64,000 bases of DNA from assembly GCA_902555435.1 (NCBI GenBank), contig CACDRL010000007.1, forward strand, positions 1 through 64,000, given 5' to 3'. The position numbers and the translations under genes are program-made. This document shows, piece after piece, positions 20,019 through 29,464 of this stretch (position 1 is its first letter; every line of letters begins with the position of its first letter). The notes beneath the pieces are model-generated. The model had not been told where the DNA came from. It made no database searches and saw only the letters and a list, made by a program, of their open reading frames with translations. Source of the stretch: an uncultured Pelagibacteraceae bacterium (GTDB lineage Bacteria; Pseudomonadota; Alphaproteobacteria; Pelagibacterales; Pelagibacteraceae).

Positions 20019-21280
20019 TTATTAATAACTTTATAAGCTATATCTTTTCTATAAAAACCAGCTTTCCAATTTAACTTCTCTAAATTTTGATGAATTTTTT
20101 CTCTGGCATCATAATAATCATTTGATAATGATACAAAATTTAAAACTCTTCCTCCAATTGCTATAATTTTTTCTGCTTTTTTTATAGTTCCTGCATGAAA
20201 TAAAAAATTTTTTTCATCTAGAACAACAGAATTAAAATTTTGAATTTCAATATTTTTTTCGTATTTATCCGGATAGCCATTGGAGCACAGTACAACACAT
20301 AAACTTTTTGAATTATGCCATTCCAGGGTAAAATCTTCTAGTTTTTCGTTTATAACTGCCTCAATAACTTCTGTTAGATCTGTTTTTAAAATTGGGAGAA
20401 TTATTTGGCATTCTGGATCTCCCATTCTTACGTTGTATTCTATCAAGAAAGGTTCGTTGTCAACTATCATCAAACCTGCATAAAGAAAACCTTTATATTT
20501 AATGTTGTCATCTGAAAGACCTTTTAAAGTTGGTTTAATTATTTTCTCTATTATTTTTTTTTCCAGTTCATCGTTGATTAATCTTGAGGGATAATAAGCG
20601 CCCATCCCACCTGTATTTTTACCTTTGTCGCCTTCATTTACTCTTTTATGATCTTGTGCTGTTCCAAAATTTTTTATTGTACTGCCATCACTGACTATAA
20701 AATAACTCATTTCTTCTCCTCGAAGAAATTCTTCAATTAATAAATTTTTTGCATTTCCAAATTTTCCATTAAAAATTTCCTCTACGGCTTTACTTGATTG
20801 CTCTATATTTTCACAAATATATACACCTTTTCCAGCAGCTAAATTATCAGCTTTAATTACAATAGGGTGTTTGGCGTTATTAATAAAATCAATTGAATCT
20901 TTTATGTTAGCAAAAACACCAAAATTTGCTGTTGGTATTTTATATTTTTTACAAAGGTTTTTTGTGAATATTTTTGATCCCTCTAGTTGTGAAGCTTTTT
21001 TATTGGGACCGAAAACTTTGATGTTAAAATTTTCCAAGTAATCAACTACTCCATTTACCAATGGATCTTCAGGTCCAACCATTACAAGTCCAATTTCTTT
21101 TTCTATTAAAAAATCTCTAATGTCTTCAAAATTATTGATATCTATATTTATATTTTCAGCAATTTCCTCTGTTCCTGCGTTTCCTGGAATACAATATATT
21201 TTTTTTATTTTTTTTGATTTTGAAATTGAATAAGCAATAGAATGCTCTCTTCCTCCACTGCCAAGAATTGCAATTTTCAT
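20015..21280 (-). CDS. purD: Phosphoribosylamine-glycine ligase (GAR synthetase)
   Basis: PurD catalyses the ATP-dependent second step of de novo purine synthesis. It has the N-terminal MKIAILGSGGREHSIAYSI, the ATP-grasp segments (PIVIKADNLAAGKGV), the DHKRVNEGDKGKNTGGMGAY signature and EYNVRMGDPECQ. It is complete at 421 residues. It is divergent from a DUF2093 gene with only 23 bp between starts. Confidence 0.97.
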   Translation of the reverse strand: MKIAILGSGGREHSIAYSISKSKKIKKIYCIPGNAGTEEIAENINIDINNFEDIRDFLIEKEIGLVMVGPEDPLVNGVVDYLENFNIKVFGPNKKASQLEGSKIFTKNLCKKYKIPTANFGVFANIKDSIDFINNAKHPIVIKADNLAAGKGVYICENIEQSSKAVEEIFNGKFGNAKNLLIEEFLRGEEMSYFIVSDGSTIKNFGTAQDHKRVNEGDKGKNTGGMGAYYPSRLINDELEKKIIEKIIKPTLKGLSDDNIKYKGFLYAGLMIVDNEPFLIEYNVRMGDPECQIILPILKTDLTEVIEAVINEKLEDFTLEWHNSKSLCVVLCSNGYPDKYEKNIEIQNFNSVVLDEKNFLFHAGTIKKAEKIIAIGGRVLNFVSLSNDYYDAREKIHQNLEKLNWKAGFYRKDIAYKVINK

Positions 21281-21303
21281 ATTAATATTTATATATCTTA
21301 TAA

Positions 21304-21498
21304 ATGAAAAATAAATTAGCTAAATTGAAATATTCTCCAAATAACTTTAGTATAATTGAACATGGTGATTATGTCATTTGCGCAGTTTCTGGAAAAAAAA
21401 TACTTTTAGAAAATTTAAATTATTGGAATGTTGATGAACAAGAACCATATTTTTCTTATGTTGAGGCGTCTATTAAAAGAGAGCAATACAAATCTTAA
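21304..21498 (+). CDS. DUF2093 small protein
   Basis: A 64-residue cytosolic protein matching the alphaproteobacterial DUF2093 family: after the N-terminus comes I-E-H-G-D-Y-V-I-C-A-V-S-G-K, then LENLNYWNVDEQEPYFSYVEA. Function is unknown for the whole family; the small fold looks like a metal-ribbon-like or beta-rich domain, although only one Cys is present. It is a single-gene plus-strand unit squeezed between purD and the lipid A genes, ending 3 bp before the convergent acyltransferase stop. Confidence 0.85.
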   Translation: MKNKLAKLKYSPNNFSIIEHGDYVICAVSGKKILLENLNYWNVDEQEPYFSYVEASIKREQYKS

Positions 21499-21501
21499 TC
21501 T

Positions 21502-22356
21502 TTAATTTTTCCACCTATCGTGTGTCCAAATCCACTGATCAATATTTTTTAAAATCATTTTTTCCAAAATTTGATTGACAAATTTAGTTATTTCAAAAGA
21601 TGATTTATTTTTACTGATTTTAATTGGTTTAGATACATACATTTTAAAATAGAATTTATTTTTTCTCTCTATATAGATAGGTACTAAATCGCAGCCATAT
21701 TTTTTTATGAATTGAGCTGGTATTGTTGTTGATGTAGCTAGATGATTGAAAAAAGGTACTTTTTCTCCCTCTCTTACTCTTTGGTCAACCATAAGAGCAA
21801 TTGATGTCCCTTCTTTTATAAGCTTAACCAACTCTCTCGTTCCTGAACGACCTTTTTTAATTTGTTTTTTACAAATGTGTCTCCTTCTCATTTTTTCCAT
21901 TACTTTATTTAAATATGGATTATTTAAAGGTCTGTAAATTGCAGCACAATTAATCCCTCCTTTTTCAATCTGCATTGCCATTAATTCAAAGTTATTAAAA
22001 TGTCCTGAAACAAAAATTACTTTTTTTTTATTTTTTTTGATATGATCTAAATATTCTTTTCCTTCAATTGATATGTATTTTGATAATTTATTGTTTTTAA
22101 ACTTTTTTAAATGAACATATTCAGCGAAGATTCTACCATAGTTACCCAAAACATTTGATGCAATCTTTTCAATATCTCCTTTAATGTTCGCCCTCTTTAA
22201 GTTTTTAATTATTGACGATTTTGATCTAACTATTGGGCCTAAAGTTTTACCTATTACAAAACCTAAATTAGACGAGTTTTTAAATCCAATTATTTTAAAT
22301 ATATTAAAAAGAAACGAAATTAATATAAATTGCACTAGATGGTAAAAACGTTTCAT
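21502..22356 (-). CDS. Lipid A biosynthesis late acyltransferase (LpxL/HtrB family)
   Basis: This 284-residue protein has an N-terminal membrane anchor and the HX4(D/E) acyltransferase motif in VSGHFNNFELMAMQ, then IYRPLNNPYLNK and a SIALMVDQRVREGEKVPFF segment typical of LpxL/LpxM. It would transfer a secondary acyl chain onto Kdo-lipid A at the inner face of the inner membrane. It is the last gene of the lipid A block, overlapping lpxK by 4 bp. I cannot tell which acyl position it serves. Confidence 0.88.
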   Translation of the reverse strand: MKRFYHLVQFILISFLFNIFKIIGFKNSSNLGFVIGKTLGPIVRSKSSIIKNLKRANIKGDIEKIASNVLGNYGRIFAEYVHLKKFKNNKLSKYISIEGKEYLDHIKKNKKKVIFVSGHFNNFELMAMQIEKGGINCAAIYRPLNNPYLNKVMEKMRRRHICKKQIKKGRSGTRELVKLIKEGTSIALMVDQRVREGEKVPFFNHLATSTTIPAQFIKKYGCDLVPIYIERKNKFYFKMYVSKPIKISKNKSSFEITKFVNQILEKMILKNIDQWIWTHDRWKN

Positions 22357-23282
22357 TTAATATTAAGTAATTTTTTTTTAAGTTTATTTAGTTTATTTAC
22401 TTTTAGATTTATTTTCAAAAATTTTATATTTTTTTTTTGTTTAAAATTTAATCTTAAATAGTCTTTTTCTGTTGTGATAATTTCAAGTTTATTTTTTTGA
22501 GCTATTTTTTTTAATGAAATTATCTCCTCATTACCAAATTTATGATGATCAGCAAAAATAAATTTTTTTTTTAATTTAAATTTATGTTTTAACAACGTAT
22601 TTTCAAATTCTTTAGGATTCCCAATTCCACAAAACATTAAATAATTCTTTTTCTTATTAAAAGTGTTTATATTTTGTGGAATATATTCTCCTTCTAGTAT
22701 TTCTATATTTTTATTTAACTCTTTTATTTTTTTATAGATTTTTTTTGAAGATTTAATTGATCCATTAAGAAAAATTATGTCATAATTTTTTATCTCTTTT
22801 ATATTTTCTCTTAAAGGTCCAGCTGGCAAAACAAAACCATTTCCAATAAACTCTGAGGAGTTAAAACATACAATTTTTAAATCATATTTAATATTTTTTT
22901 GCTGCAATCCGTCATCAAGTATCGCAAAATCATATTTCTTTTTTTCCGCAAGTTCCAATGAGTTAATTCTGCTATTTGTGGTAATAATATCACCATTTTT
23001 TTTTAATAAATTTATCTCATCTTTCTGGCTAATATAATTTTTTTTAATAAATACAGTTTTAAATTTTTTCTTTAAAATTTGATTGATCAAAATTGATAAT
23101 GATGTTTTTCCGGTTCCACCAATAAAAACATTTCCTATGCAAATTGTTTTAATCGTAAATTTTTTTTCTTTAGATAACTTTTTAAAAAAATTAATTAAGT
23201 GTGTGATTATGGTTAATGGTAATAATATAAATGATAATGGATTTTTTTTATCCCAAAAATCAGGTTTTTTTAAGTTCATCAA
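22353..23282 (-). CDS. lpxK: Tetraacyldisaccharide 4'-kinase
   Basis: LpxK phosphorylates the 4' position of the lipid A precursor. It has an N-terminal membrane segment, a P-loop (GNVFIGGTGKTS) near residue 54, FAILDDGLQQKNI (the family's DDG-x-Q-x) and PAGPLRE. It is 309 residues, slightly shorter than the enterobacterial protein. It overlaps waaA upstream by 23 bp; a second Met at codon 2 is an equally good start. Confidence 0.93.
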   Translation of the reverse strand: MMNLKKPDFWDKKNPLSFILLPLTIITHLINFFKKLSKEKKFTIKTICIGNVFIGGTGKTSLSILINQILKKKFKTVFIKKNYISQKDEINLLKKNGDIITTNSRINSLELAEKKKYDFAILDDGLQQKNIKYDLKIVCFNSSEFIGNGFVLPAGPLRENIKEIKNYDIIFLNGSIKSSKKIYKKIKELNKNIEILEGEYIPQNINTFNKKKNYLMFCGIGNPKEFENTLLKHKFKLKKKFIFADHHKFGNEEIISLKKIAQKNKLEIITTEKDYLRLNFKQKKNIKFLKINLKVNKLNKLKKKLLNIK

Positions 23283-24507
23283 AAATATGTTTATCTAATA
23301 CTTTTATAGTTTTTTTTAAAATTTTTTCTCCAATATTTTTAATTTTCAATCCTGATTGAACATTTTTTTTAAAACTTATTTCTTTAGAAAGCTGTTTAGC
23401 AGTGTAAATTTTTTTAGAAATTTTTTTAGATTTTAGCAAGTTATATATATCAGTAAAATTACTTACAAACGGCCCGTGTAATATTTTTGCACCATATCTC
23501 GCAGCTTCTAGAGGATTTTGACCTCCTCTATTAATTATTGAGCCACCCAAAAACACAGTAGCACTTAATTTATGAAACTTTTTGGTCTCCCCAAATGTAT
23601 CCACTATATAAATATCAGTATTTTTTAAGTTTTTTGGTCTTAAGCTATGTAAATTAGCCTTAAGTTCTAGCCTCTCTAATTCAGAAACAATTTCCTTCAC
23701 CCTATGTATGTGCCTTGGAATGATGATAGTAATTAAATCATTATATTTACGTTTTAATATCCGGTGAGTTTCTGCAAAAAATGTTTCTTCTGAATTGTGT
23801 GTACTTGAAGCAACCCAAAATTTTCTATTTTTCAGCAAAAGATTTAATTTTTTATCAAGATTTTGATTAGCATCATCATATTCAGCAAATTTTATATTTC
23901 CTATTTGATAATAATTATTAAGTCCTAGTTTTTTTAAGTATAATTTTGTCTCTTTATTTTGAGGATAAGCTATTTTGATATTATTCAAAATTGATTTCAT
24001 AAAATTTTTAAATTTTAACCATCTATTGAATGTTTTTTTTGTAATTCGTGCATTTAGTAGTATTAAAGGTATACCTTTATGCTTTAGGTTATGAAACATA
24101 CATGGCCAAATTTCTGATTCCATAAATATAGAAATATTTGGCTTCCAATAATTTAAAAAAGAATTTACAAAAATAAAATGATCAATTGGATAAAATTGAT
24201 GAACAGTTTTTTTAAATTTAAATTTTTTTAAAACTTTAGATGAGCTAAGTGTACTAGTGGTAACCAATATTTGATTAATATCATTATTTTTTTCATAATA
24301 TTTTATTAAAGGAATTATACTTAGTACTTCACCCACACTACATGCGTGAAACCATATTAATAGTCCATTCTGTCTGCTCTTAGATGGTATAGAAAACTTT
24401 TCAACAAACCTTTTTTCATCTTCTTTATTTTTGAATATTCTTAAAATGATTATGATTGGAGATATCAATAAAATTATTGATAACAATGCTTGATATAAAA
24501 AAAACAT
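23260..24507 (-). CDS. waaA: 3-deoxy-D-manno-octulosonic acid (Kdo) transferase
   Basis: WaaA/KdtA adds Kdo to lipid IVA. A membrane anchor at residues 4-23 is followed by LLIWFHACSVGEV (the family's HA-x-SVGE), PIDHFIFVNSFL, MESEIWP, RITKKTFNRW, a SSTHNSEE region and GGQNPLEAARYGAKILHGPFV near the C-terminus. At 415 residues it is normal. It sits between msbA (2 bp gap) and lpxK (overlap), so lipid A core assembly and export genes are one operon. Confidence 0.93.
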   Translation of the reverse strand: MFFLYQALLSIILLISPIIIILRIFKNKEDEKRFVEKFSIPSKSRQNGLLIWFHACSVGEVLSIIPLIKYYEKNNDINQILVTTSTLSSSKVLKKFKFKKTVHQFYPIDHFIFVNSFLNYWKPNISIFMESEIWPCMFHNLKHKGIPLILLNARITKKTFNRWLKFKNFMKSILNNIKIAYPQNKETKLYLKKLGLNNYYQIGNIKFAEYDDANQNLDKKLNLLLKNRKFWVASSTHNSEETFFAETHRILKRKYNDLITIIIPRHIHRVKEIVSELERLELKANLHSLRPKNLKNTDIYIVDTFGETKKFHKLSATVFLGGSIINRGGQNPLEAARYGAKILHGPFVSNFTDIYNLLKSKKISKKIYTAKQLSKEISFKKNVQSGLKIKNIGEKILKKTIKVLDKHIFDELKKT

Positions 24508-24509
24508 AT

Positions 24510-26246
24510 TTATTTTTGAATTTGCTTCTCATAAAAGTTTTTATATAATTTGGAATTAGTCATTAAATCGTCATGCTTTCCACTATCTATAACTTTACCA
24601 GAATCTATTACATAAATTTTATTTGAATTTAAAATAGTTGATAGTCTATGAGCAATAACTATCGTGGTTTTATTCTTTGTAAGTATTTTGAGAGCCTCTT
24701 GAATTTTTGTTTCTGTCTCACTGTCCAAAGATGATGTTGCTTCATCTAATAATATTATTGAGCTCTTTTTCAACATTGCTCTTGCAATAGCAATTCTTTG
24801 TTTTTCTCCACCAGAAAGTCTTATGCCGTTTTCTCCAATTATTGTTTCGTATTTATTTGGCAGCTTATCAATAAATTCAGCACAATTTGATAGCTCTGCA
24901 ACTTTATAGATTTCATCATTTGAAGCATTTTCATAGGAATATTTGATATTATTTAATATTGTGTCGTCAAAAAGGGTAGTTTCCTGGCTTACCAAAGAAA
25001 TATTTTTCCTCAGAGAATCTATTGTTATTTTGTAGATTGATTGATCATCGATTTGTATATCACCCGCATCAGCATTATAAAATCTAGGGATAAGGTTTAA
25101 TATTGTTGATTTTCCAGATCCACTATGACCAACTAATGAAGTCATTTTGCCACCTTCAAAACTTAAATTTATATTTTTTAAAACCTTGTTTTCCTCTTCC
25201 TCGTAAGCAAAATTTAAATTTATAAATTTTATGTCAGAATTTTTTTTAACCAAAGGTTTTGCATTAATGGTATCAATTATTTTATTTTTATTGTCAATAA
25301 TTGGAAGAATTCTTATTGCAGCTGAAAGACCCTGCTTTAAAGTAATATTTAAAGTAGATAAAGCCCTAACTGGTTGATAAGCCAACATCATTGCTGCTAA
25401 AAATGAAAAAAAGTTGTTAATGTCAAGTTCGCCGTTTGAGATTAAAATTCCAGAATAAAATATTAAAATTGCAATCATTATTCCAGTTAAAGTTTCCATT
25501 ATAGGAGAAACTCTTACGTATACGGTTTGAATCTTTCTATTTTTTTCTTTTAGTTCATCTAAATATTTATCAGCTCTTATATTTTCATAATTTTCTTTTT
25601 GAAAAATTTTTATTAATTTATGATTTTTGAACAATTCAACTAAAAATGTTGTCAAATGTCCTGATTTTTCTTGAGCTTCCGTTGCAACCTTGCTTATTCT
25701 TTTTCCTAAAGATTTAGCCGATAAACTTGCCAAGGGAATCATTATTATAGAAATAAGTGAAAGCTTCCAATTTTGGGTAAACATTACTGTTAGTAGACCA
25801 ATTAAGGTTAAAGAATCTTTGAACAAAGTTAATATAGCAGTACTTAACAAAGAGGTAATATGATTAACGTCATAAATTAAATTTGATATGAACTTACCTG
25901 AATGTTTTTTATCTATTATTTGAGTATCAGCAATCATTAAAGATTTTACCATATCAAATTGTAGATTTTTCTTAATATTTTCCCCTACGCTTATCATGGT
26001 TGCTTTTGCAAAATAAAGAGAAACACCTTTGGTTGTAAAAGCAATTATGATTGCAATTGGTATTAAAAAAATTAATGATTGATCTTGATCAATAAAAATT
26101 TTTTTAATAGCTGGATCTAATAACCATGCAATTGCAGAAGTACTTCCTGCAACTAAAACTGAAAAAAAAACTGATAAAAATATTTTATTTAAAAATTTTT
26201 TTGAGTAGTCTTTATATAATCTTTTATATATTTCAGAATTTTTCAT
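24510..26246 (-). CDS. msbA: Lipid A-type ABC exporter (MsbA-like)
   Basis: A half-size ABC exporter of 578 residues: a six-helix transmembrane domain to about residue 320, then an ATPase domain with Walker A GHSGSGKST near residue 375, signature LSGGEKQRIAIARAML near 478 and Walker B SIILLDEATSSLD near 498. Placement directly before waaA-lpxK-acyltransferase supports a role in flipping lipid A across the inner membrane, although sequence alone cannot exclude another substrate. It shares one base with ubiA. Confidence 0.88.
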   Translation of the reverse strand: MKNSEIYKRLYKDYSKKFLNKIFLSVFFSVLVAGSTSAIAWLLDPAIKKIFIDQDQSLIFLIPIAIIIAFTTKGVSLYFAKATMISVGENIKKNLQFDMVKSLMIADTQIIDKKHSGKFISNLIYDVNHITSLLSTAILTLFKDSLTLIGLLTVMFTQNWKLSLISIIMIPLASLSAKSLGKRISKVATEAQEKSGHLTTFLVELFKNHKLIKIFQKENYENIRADKYLDELKEKNRKIQTVYVRVSPIMETLTGIMIAILIFYSGILISNGELDINNFFSFLAAMMLAYQPVRALSTLNITLKQGLSAAIRILPIIDNKNKIIDTINAKPLVKKNSDIKFINLNFAYEEEENKVLKNINLSFEGGKMTSLVGHSGSGKSTILNLIPRFYNADAGDIQIDDQSIYKITIDSLRKNISLVSQETTLFDDTILNNIKYSYENASNDEIYKVAELSNCAEFIDKLPNKYETIIGENGIRLSGGEKQRIAIARAMLKKSSIILLDEATSSLDSETETKIQEALKILTKNKTTIVIAHRLSTILNSNKIYVIDSGKVIDSGKHDDLMTNSKLYKNFYEKQIQK

Positions 26247-27112
26247 TAGAATGATTTTGCAATTAAAATATTTAACAACACTATTAATCCAAATATGTTA
26301 TTGCTTTTAAATACTGATAGACAACTTGAAGGATCAGCATGATTAAAATTTTTTATTTGGTAAAAAAACAGATGTATCAATGGAATTATTCCAAGAATAT
26401 AATAGCTCGAGTTTAAATTCATATAATACCCCCCCATAGTAAATAGAATTATTAATAACGAATAACATATGAATAAAAATTTTTTTGCATCTCCCTTAAA
26501 CTTAATTGCGGTTGACTTTAATCCAATTATTTCATCATCTTGAATATCCTGGAAACCATAAATCGTGTCATACCCTAGTGTCCAAAATATGGCTCCAACA
26601 TAAAATAGTATTGGTATAATTTCTAAATCGCCTTTTACAGCAGTCCATCCAAGTATTAATCCATAATTAAATGTAACTCCTAAAAAAAGTTGAGGCCAAT
26701 ATGTAAATCTTTTCATTAAAGGATATGTAAATGCTAGGGGCATTGATCCTAAAGCCAATAGAATAGTGAAAAAATTAAAATTAATTAAAACTAAAAAAGC
26801 CAATAAACAAAGAATTGCAGCATAAAATAATCCAAGTTTTATTGAAATTTTACCTGAAGCGATTGGTCGATTTTTTGTTCTAAAAACTTTTGCATCAAAC
26901 TCTTTGTCCAGTATATCATTCACAATACAGCCTGCTGATCTCATTAAGACTGAACCCAAAAAAAATAGAATTAAATAAAAAAAATATTCATTTAAACTAT
27001 TTGAAAAATCATAAGCCAAAGTTAAGCCCCATGCACAAGGCCAAAACAAAAGCATAAAACCTATCGGTTTAGTTAATCTTGTTAATTCGATGAAAAGTTT
27101 TACTTGGTTCAT
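26246..27112 (-). CDS. ubiA: 4-hydroxybenzoate polyprenyltransferase
   Basis: UbiA prenylates 4-hydroxybenzoate in ubiquinone synthesis. Eight or so membrane helices are visible. The first aspartate-rich motif is NDILDKEFDAKVFRTKNRP, and the second is DIQDDEIIGLKSTA. The N-terminus (ELTRLTKPIGFMLLFWPCAWGL) is typical of bacterial UbiA. It is 288 residues and complete. It heads the minus-strand run into msbA and is divergent from a DUF2721 gene. Confidence 0.95.
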   Translation of the reverse strand: MNQVKLFIELTRLTKPIGFMLLFWPCAWGLTLAYDFSNSLNEYFFYLILFFLGSVLMRSAGCIVNDILDKEFDAKVFRTKNRPIASGKISIKLGLFYAAILCLLAFLVLINFNFFTILLALGSMPLAFTYPLMKRFTYWPQLFLGVTFNYGLILGWTAVKGDLEIIPILFYVGAIFWTLGYDTIYGFQDIQDDEIIGLKSTAIKFKGDAKKFLFICYSLLIILFTMGGYYMNLNSSYYILGIIPLIHLFFYQIKNFNHADPSSCLSVFKSNNIFGLIVLLNILIAKSF

Positions 27113-27164
27113 AATATTTTACTTGTAAATAACAAAGGGTGGTTTCATAATCAAATTGATTCGT

Positions 27165-27569
27165 ATGAATATTGATTACACCGTAACAGCGCTAATGTTC
27201 CCGGCAATTCCTTTACTGATGAGTGTTTATAGTAATAGATTTCACTCTTTAAGTATTTTAATTCGTCAGCTTCATGATGAGCATGTTTATGAAAAACATA
27301 TTCCACCAGAATGGAAGAAGCAGTTTATCAATTTAAGTGGCAGAATAACTCTTCTCAGATGGACAATTTTATTTGCTTCATTTGGTTTTTTATTTAACAT
27401 GCTTACAGTTTTTGCACTATATTTAGATGAGGTTTTTGCTGCTAGAGTTATTTTTGGTTCATGTTGCTTATCTATGATTATATCAATTATTTTTTTTATA
27501 AGAGAAATTCAGATTTCAACAAATGCATTAAAATTACATATGTCTGATATGGATGTTGATGTTAATTAG
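27165..27569 (+). CDS. DUF2721 membrane protein
   Basis: A 134-residue inner-membrane protein with three hydrophobic segments (about residues 8-24, 66-90 and 95-115). The polar part RFHSLSILIRQLHDEH between helices 1 and 2 matches the DUF2721 pattern (R-x-x-x-L-x-x-x-I-R-x-L). Function is unknown. I prefer the ATG at 27165 to an in-frame TTG 9 bp upstream. It ends with TAG and overlaps the 3' end of the convergent oxidoreductase by 8 bp. Confidence 0.75.
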   Translation: MNIDYTVTALMFPAIPLLMSVYSNRFHSLSILIRQLHDEHVYEKHIPPEWKKQFINLSGRITLLRWTILFASFGFLFNMLTVFALYLDEVFAARVIFGSCCLSMIISIIFFIREIQISTNALKLHMSDMDVDVN

Positions 27570-28536
27570 GAACTATTACAGCTGGTCCTAAAATTTTTCT
27601 TCCTTCAAGATCTTGATGTGCTTTAACTACTTCCTCTAATTTATATTTTTTAAAAATTTTAATTTTAACTTTACCAGAGCTAATTTTTTCAAACATTGTT
27701 TTTGAAGCTTCATCCAATTCTTCTCTAGTTGAAAGATATTGTTGCATTGAAGGTCTTACCAAGTAAAGACCTTTTGGTTGAATAACTTTTGGTACATTAA
27801 TATCTGATAATGGACCAGATGCATTTCCAAAAGAAACCATCATTCCTCTTATTGCTAAACATTCAATAGATCCATCTAATGTATCTTTACCAACACCATC
27901 GTAGACAACTGGAACTCCCTTACCATTTGTAATTTCCAAAACTTTTTTTGCAAAATCTTCTTTGTTATAATTTATAACATGATCATAACCATTTTCTTTT
28001 GCTATGTTCACTTTTTCATCTGATCCGACTGTGCCTATAACAGTACATCCTAAACTTTTAGCCCATTGACCAAAAATTTGACCGACTCCACCGGCTGCTG
28101 CGTGAAATAATATTGTTTCACCTGATTTAACTGGATAGGTTTTGTGTAAAAGATAAAAAGTTGTTAATCCTTTAGTCATTAAAGTTGCAGCTATCTCAAG
28201 ATCAATACTATCTGGTACTTTTACTAAATTCTTAGTAGGATAATTTCTATGAGAAGCATAAGAACCTAAAGGAATACCTGCATAAGAAATTTTATCACCA
28301 ACTTTAAAATCTTTTACGTTCTCACCAACATGAGTAATAACTCCAGCACCTTCCAAACCTAAACCGATCGGTAGTTTTAAAGGGTACAAACCTGATCTAT
28401 GGTAGGTATCAATATAGTTAAGACCAATTGCTTTTTGCTCAATAGTTACTTGATCAGGACCTGGCTTATCTAAAGTTATATGCTTAACTTCTAAAACTTC
28501 AGGTCCACCAGTTTTATTAATTTCTACAGCCTTCAT
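27562..28536 (-). CDS. NADPH:quinone oxidoreductase (zeta-crystallin type)
   Basis: A medium-chain reductase of 324 residues without the catalytic or structural zinc cysteines of alcohol dehydrogenases. The N-terminal GroES-like domain contains NYIDTYHRSGLYP and GLEGAGVITHVG, and the Rossmann motif is AAAGGVGQIFGQWAK. This pattern is that of quinone reductase Qor. It would reduce quinones with NADPH in the cytosol. The pirin gene is 3 bp upstream, suggesting a two-gene unit. Confidence 0.87.
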   Translation of the reverse strand: MKAVEINKTGGPEVLEVKHITLDKPGPDQVTIEQKAIGLNYIDTYHRSGLYPLKLPIGLGLEGAGVITHVGENVKDFKVGDKISYAGIPLGSYASHRNYPTKNLVKVPDSIDLEIAATLMTKGLTTFYLLHKTYPVKSGETILFHAAAGGVGQIFGQWAKSLGCTVIGTVGSDEKVNIAKENGYDHVINYNKEDFAKKVLEITNGKGVPVVYDGVGKDTLDGSIECLAIRGMMVSFGNASGPLSDINVPKVIQPKGLYLVRPSMQQYLSTREELDEASKTMFEKISSGKVKIKIFKKYKLEEVVKAHQDLEGRKILGPAVIVPN

Positions 28537-28539
28537 AAT

Positions 28540-29388
28540 TTATTTTACAAATGTACCATTATGATAATCTTGAACTGCTTGCAAGATTTCTGCTTTGGTA
28601 TTCATCACAAAAGGTCCACCTCTAGCTATTTCTTCATTAATTGGTTTACCTGAAATCACTAAAAATTTAGCATTTGTTTTTGCGTTCACTTTAAGCTCTT
28701 CACCTTTTGTTAATAGTATTAAAGTACTATCCTTAACATTATCATGTTTTTCACTACCAATTTCTATTTCACCGTCAATTAAATAAATAAATGTATTGTG
28801 AGTTGATGGAATATTAAAATTAAACACTTTATCTTTATTTAGTTCAACATCAAAATAAACTGGCTCAACGTTGTGACCTTTTACTGGTCCTTCAGCTTTT
28901 TCAAATTTTCCAGCTATGACTTTTACTTGTTTTTCATCGTCTTTATGAACACTCATTTTGTCTGCATCAATATAAATGTATTCAGGCTTACTCATTTTTA
29001 ATTTAGCTGGCATATTAATCCATAATTGAAAGCCATGAAGTCTTCCTTCTTTCATTGCAGGCATCTCTGAATGAATAATTCCACTTCCTGTTTTCATCCA
29101 CTGAACATCTCCTGCTGTCATTCTTCCTTCACCACCTGTACTATCTTTATGCTCAAAATCTCCAGCCAACATATAAGTAACAGTTTCAATTCCTCGATGT
29201 GGGTGAGGGGGAAAACCAGCAATATAATCTTCACTATTTTCAGATCCAAATTCGTCTAACATTAAGAAAGGATCAAAGTAATTTGGCTCAACACCAATAC
29301 TTCTTTTTAATTTAACTCCCGCTCCATCTGAAGCAGGGATAGGGTCAATAATTTTGCTTACTTCTATATTTAAATTAGTCATTGCCAT
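28540..29388 (-). CDS. Pirin family protein
   Basis: A bicupin of 282 residues. The N-terminal cupin holds the metal-ligand set HPHRGIETVTYMLAG, with further His and Glu residues in DFEHKDS and GIIHSEMPA. GGPFVMNTKAEI near the C-terminus is also typical. Pirins are iron proteins, some with quercetinase activity and others regulatory; which applies here is unknown. A second Met at codon 3 is an alternative start. It is divergent from the candidate small RNA at about 29465. Confidence 0.9.
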   Translation of the reverse strand: MAMTNLNIEVSKIIDPIPASDGAGVKLKRSIGVEPNYFDPFLMLDEFGSENSEDYIAGFPPHPHRGIETVTYMLAGDFEHKDSTGGEGRMTAGDVQWMKTGSGIIHSEMPAMKEGRLHGFQLWINMPAKLKMSKPEYIYIDADKMSVHKDDEKQVKVIAGKFEKAEGPVKGHNVEPVYFDVELNKDKVFNFNIPSTHNTFIYLIDGEIEIGSEKHDNVKDSTLILLTKGEELKVNAKTNAKFLVISGKPINEEIARGGPFVMNTKAEILQAVQDYHNGTFVK

Positions 29389-29430
29389 GAATTAATCACT
29401 AAATTGCAAAATACAACAATGATTATTCTT

Positions 29431-29460
29431 TTGACAATTCATTTTATTCATGGTGATATT
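29431..29460 (+). promoter_or_regulatory. Sigma-70-type promoter of candidate small RNA
   Basis: A perfect -35 TTGACA at 29431-29436 is followed after 18 bp by GATATT (29455-29460), or after 17 bp by TGATAT. The predicted start falls near 29465-29468, at the base of the first hairpin of the RNA below. A perfect TTGACA is unusual in these AT-rich spacers. Confidence 0.6.
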
Positions 29461-29464
29461 GGTT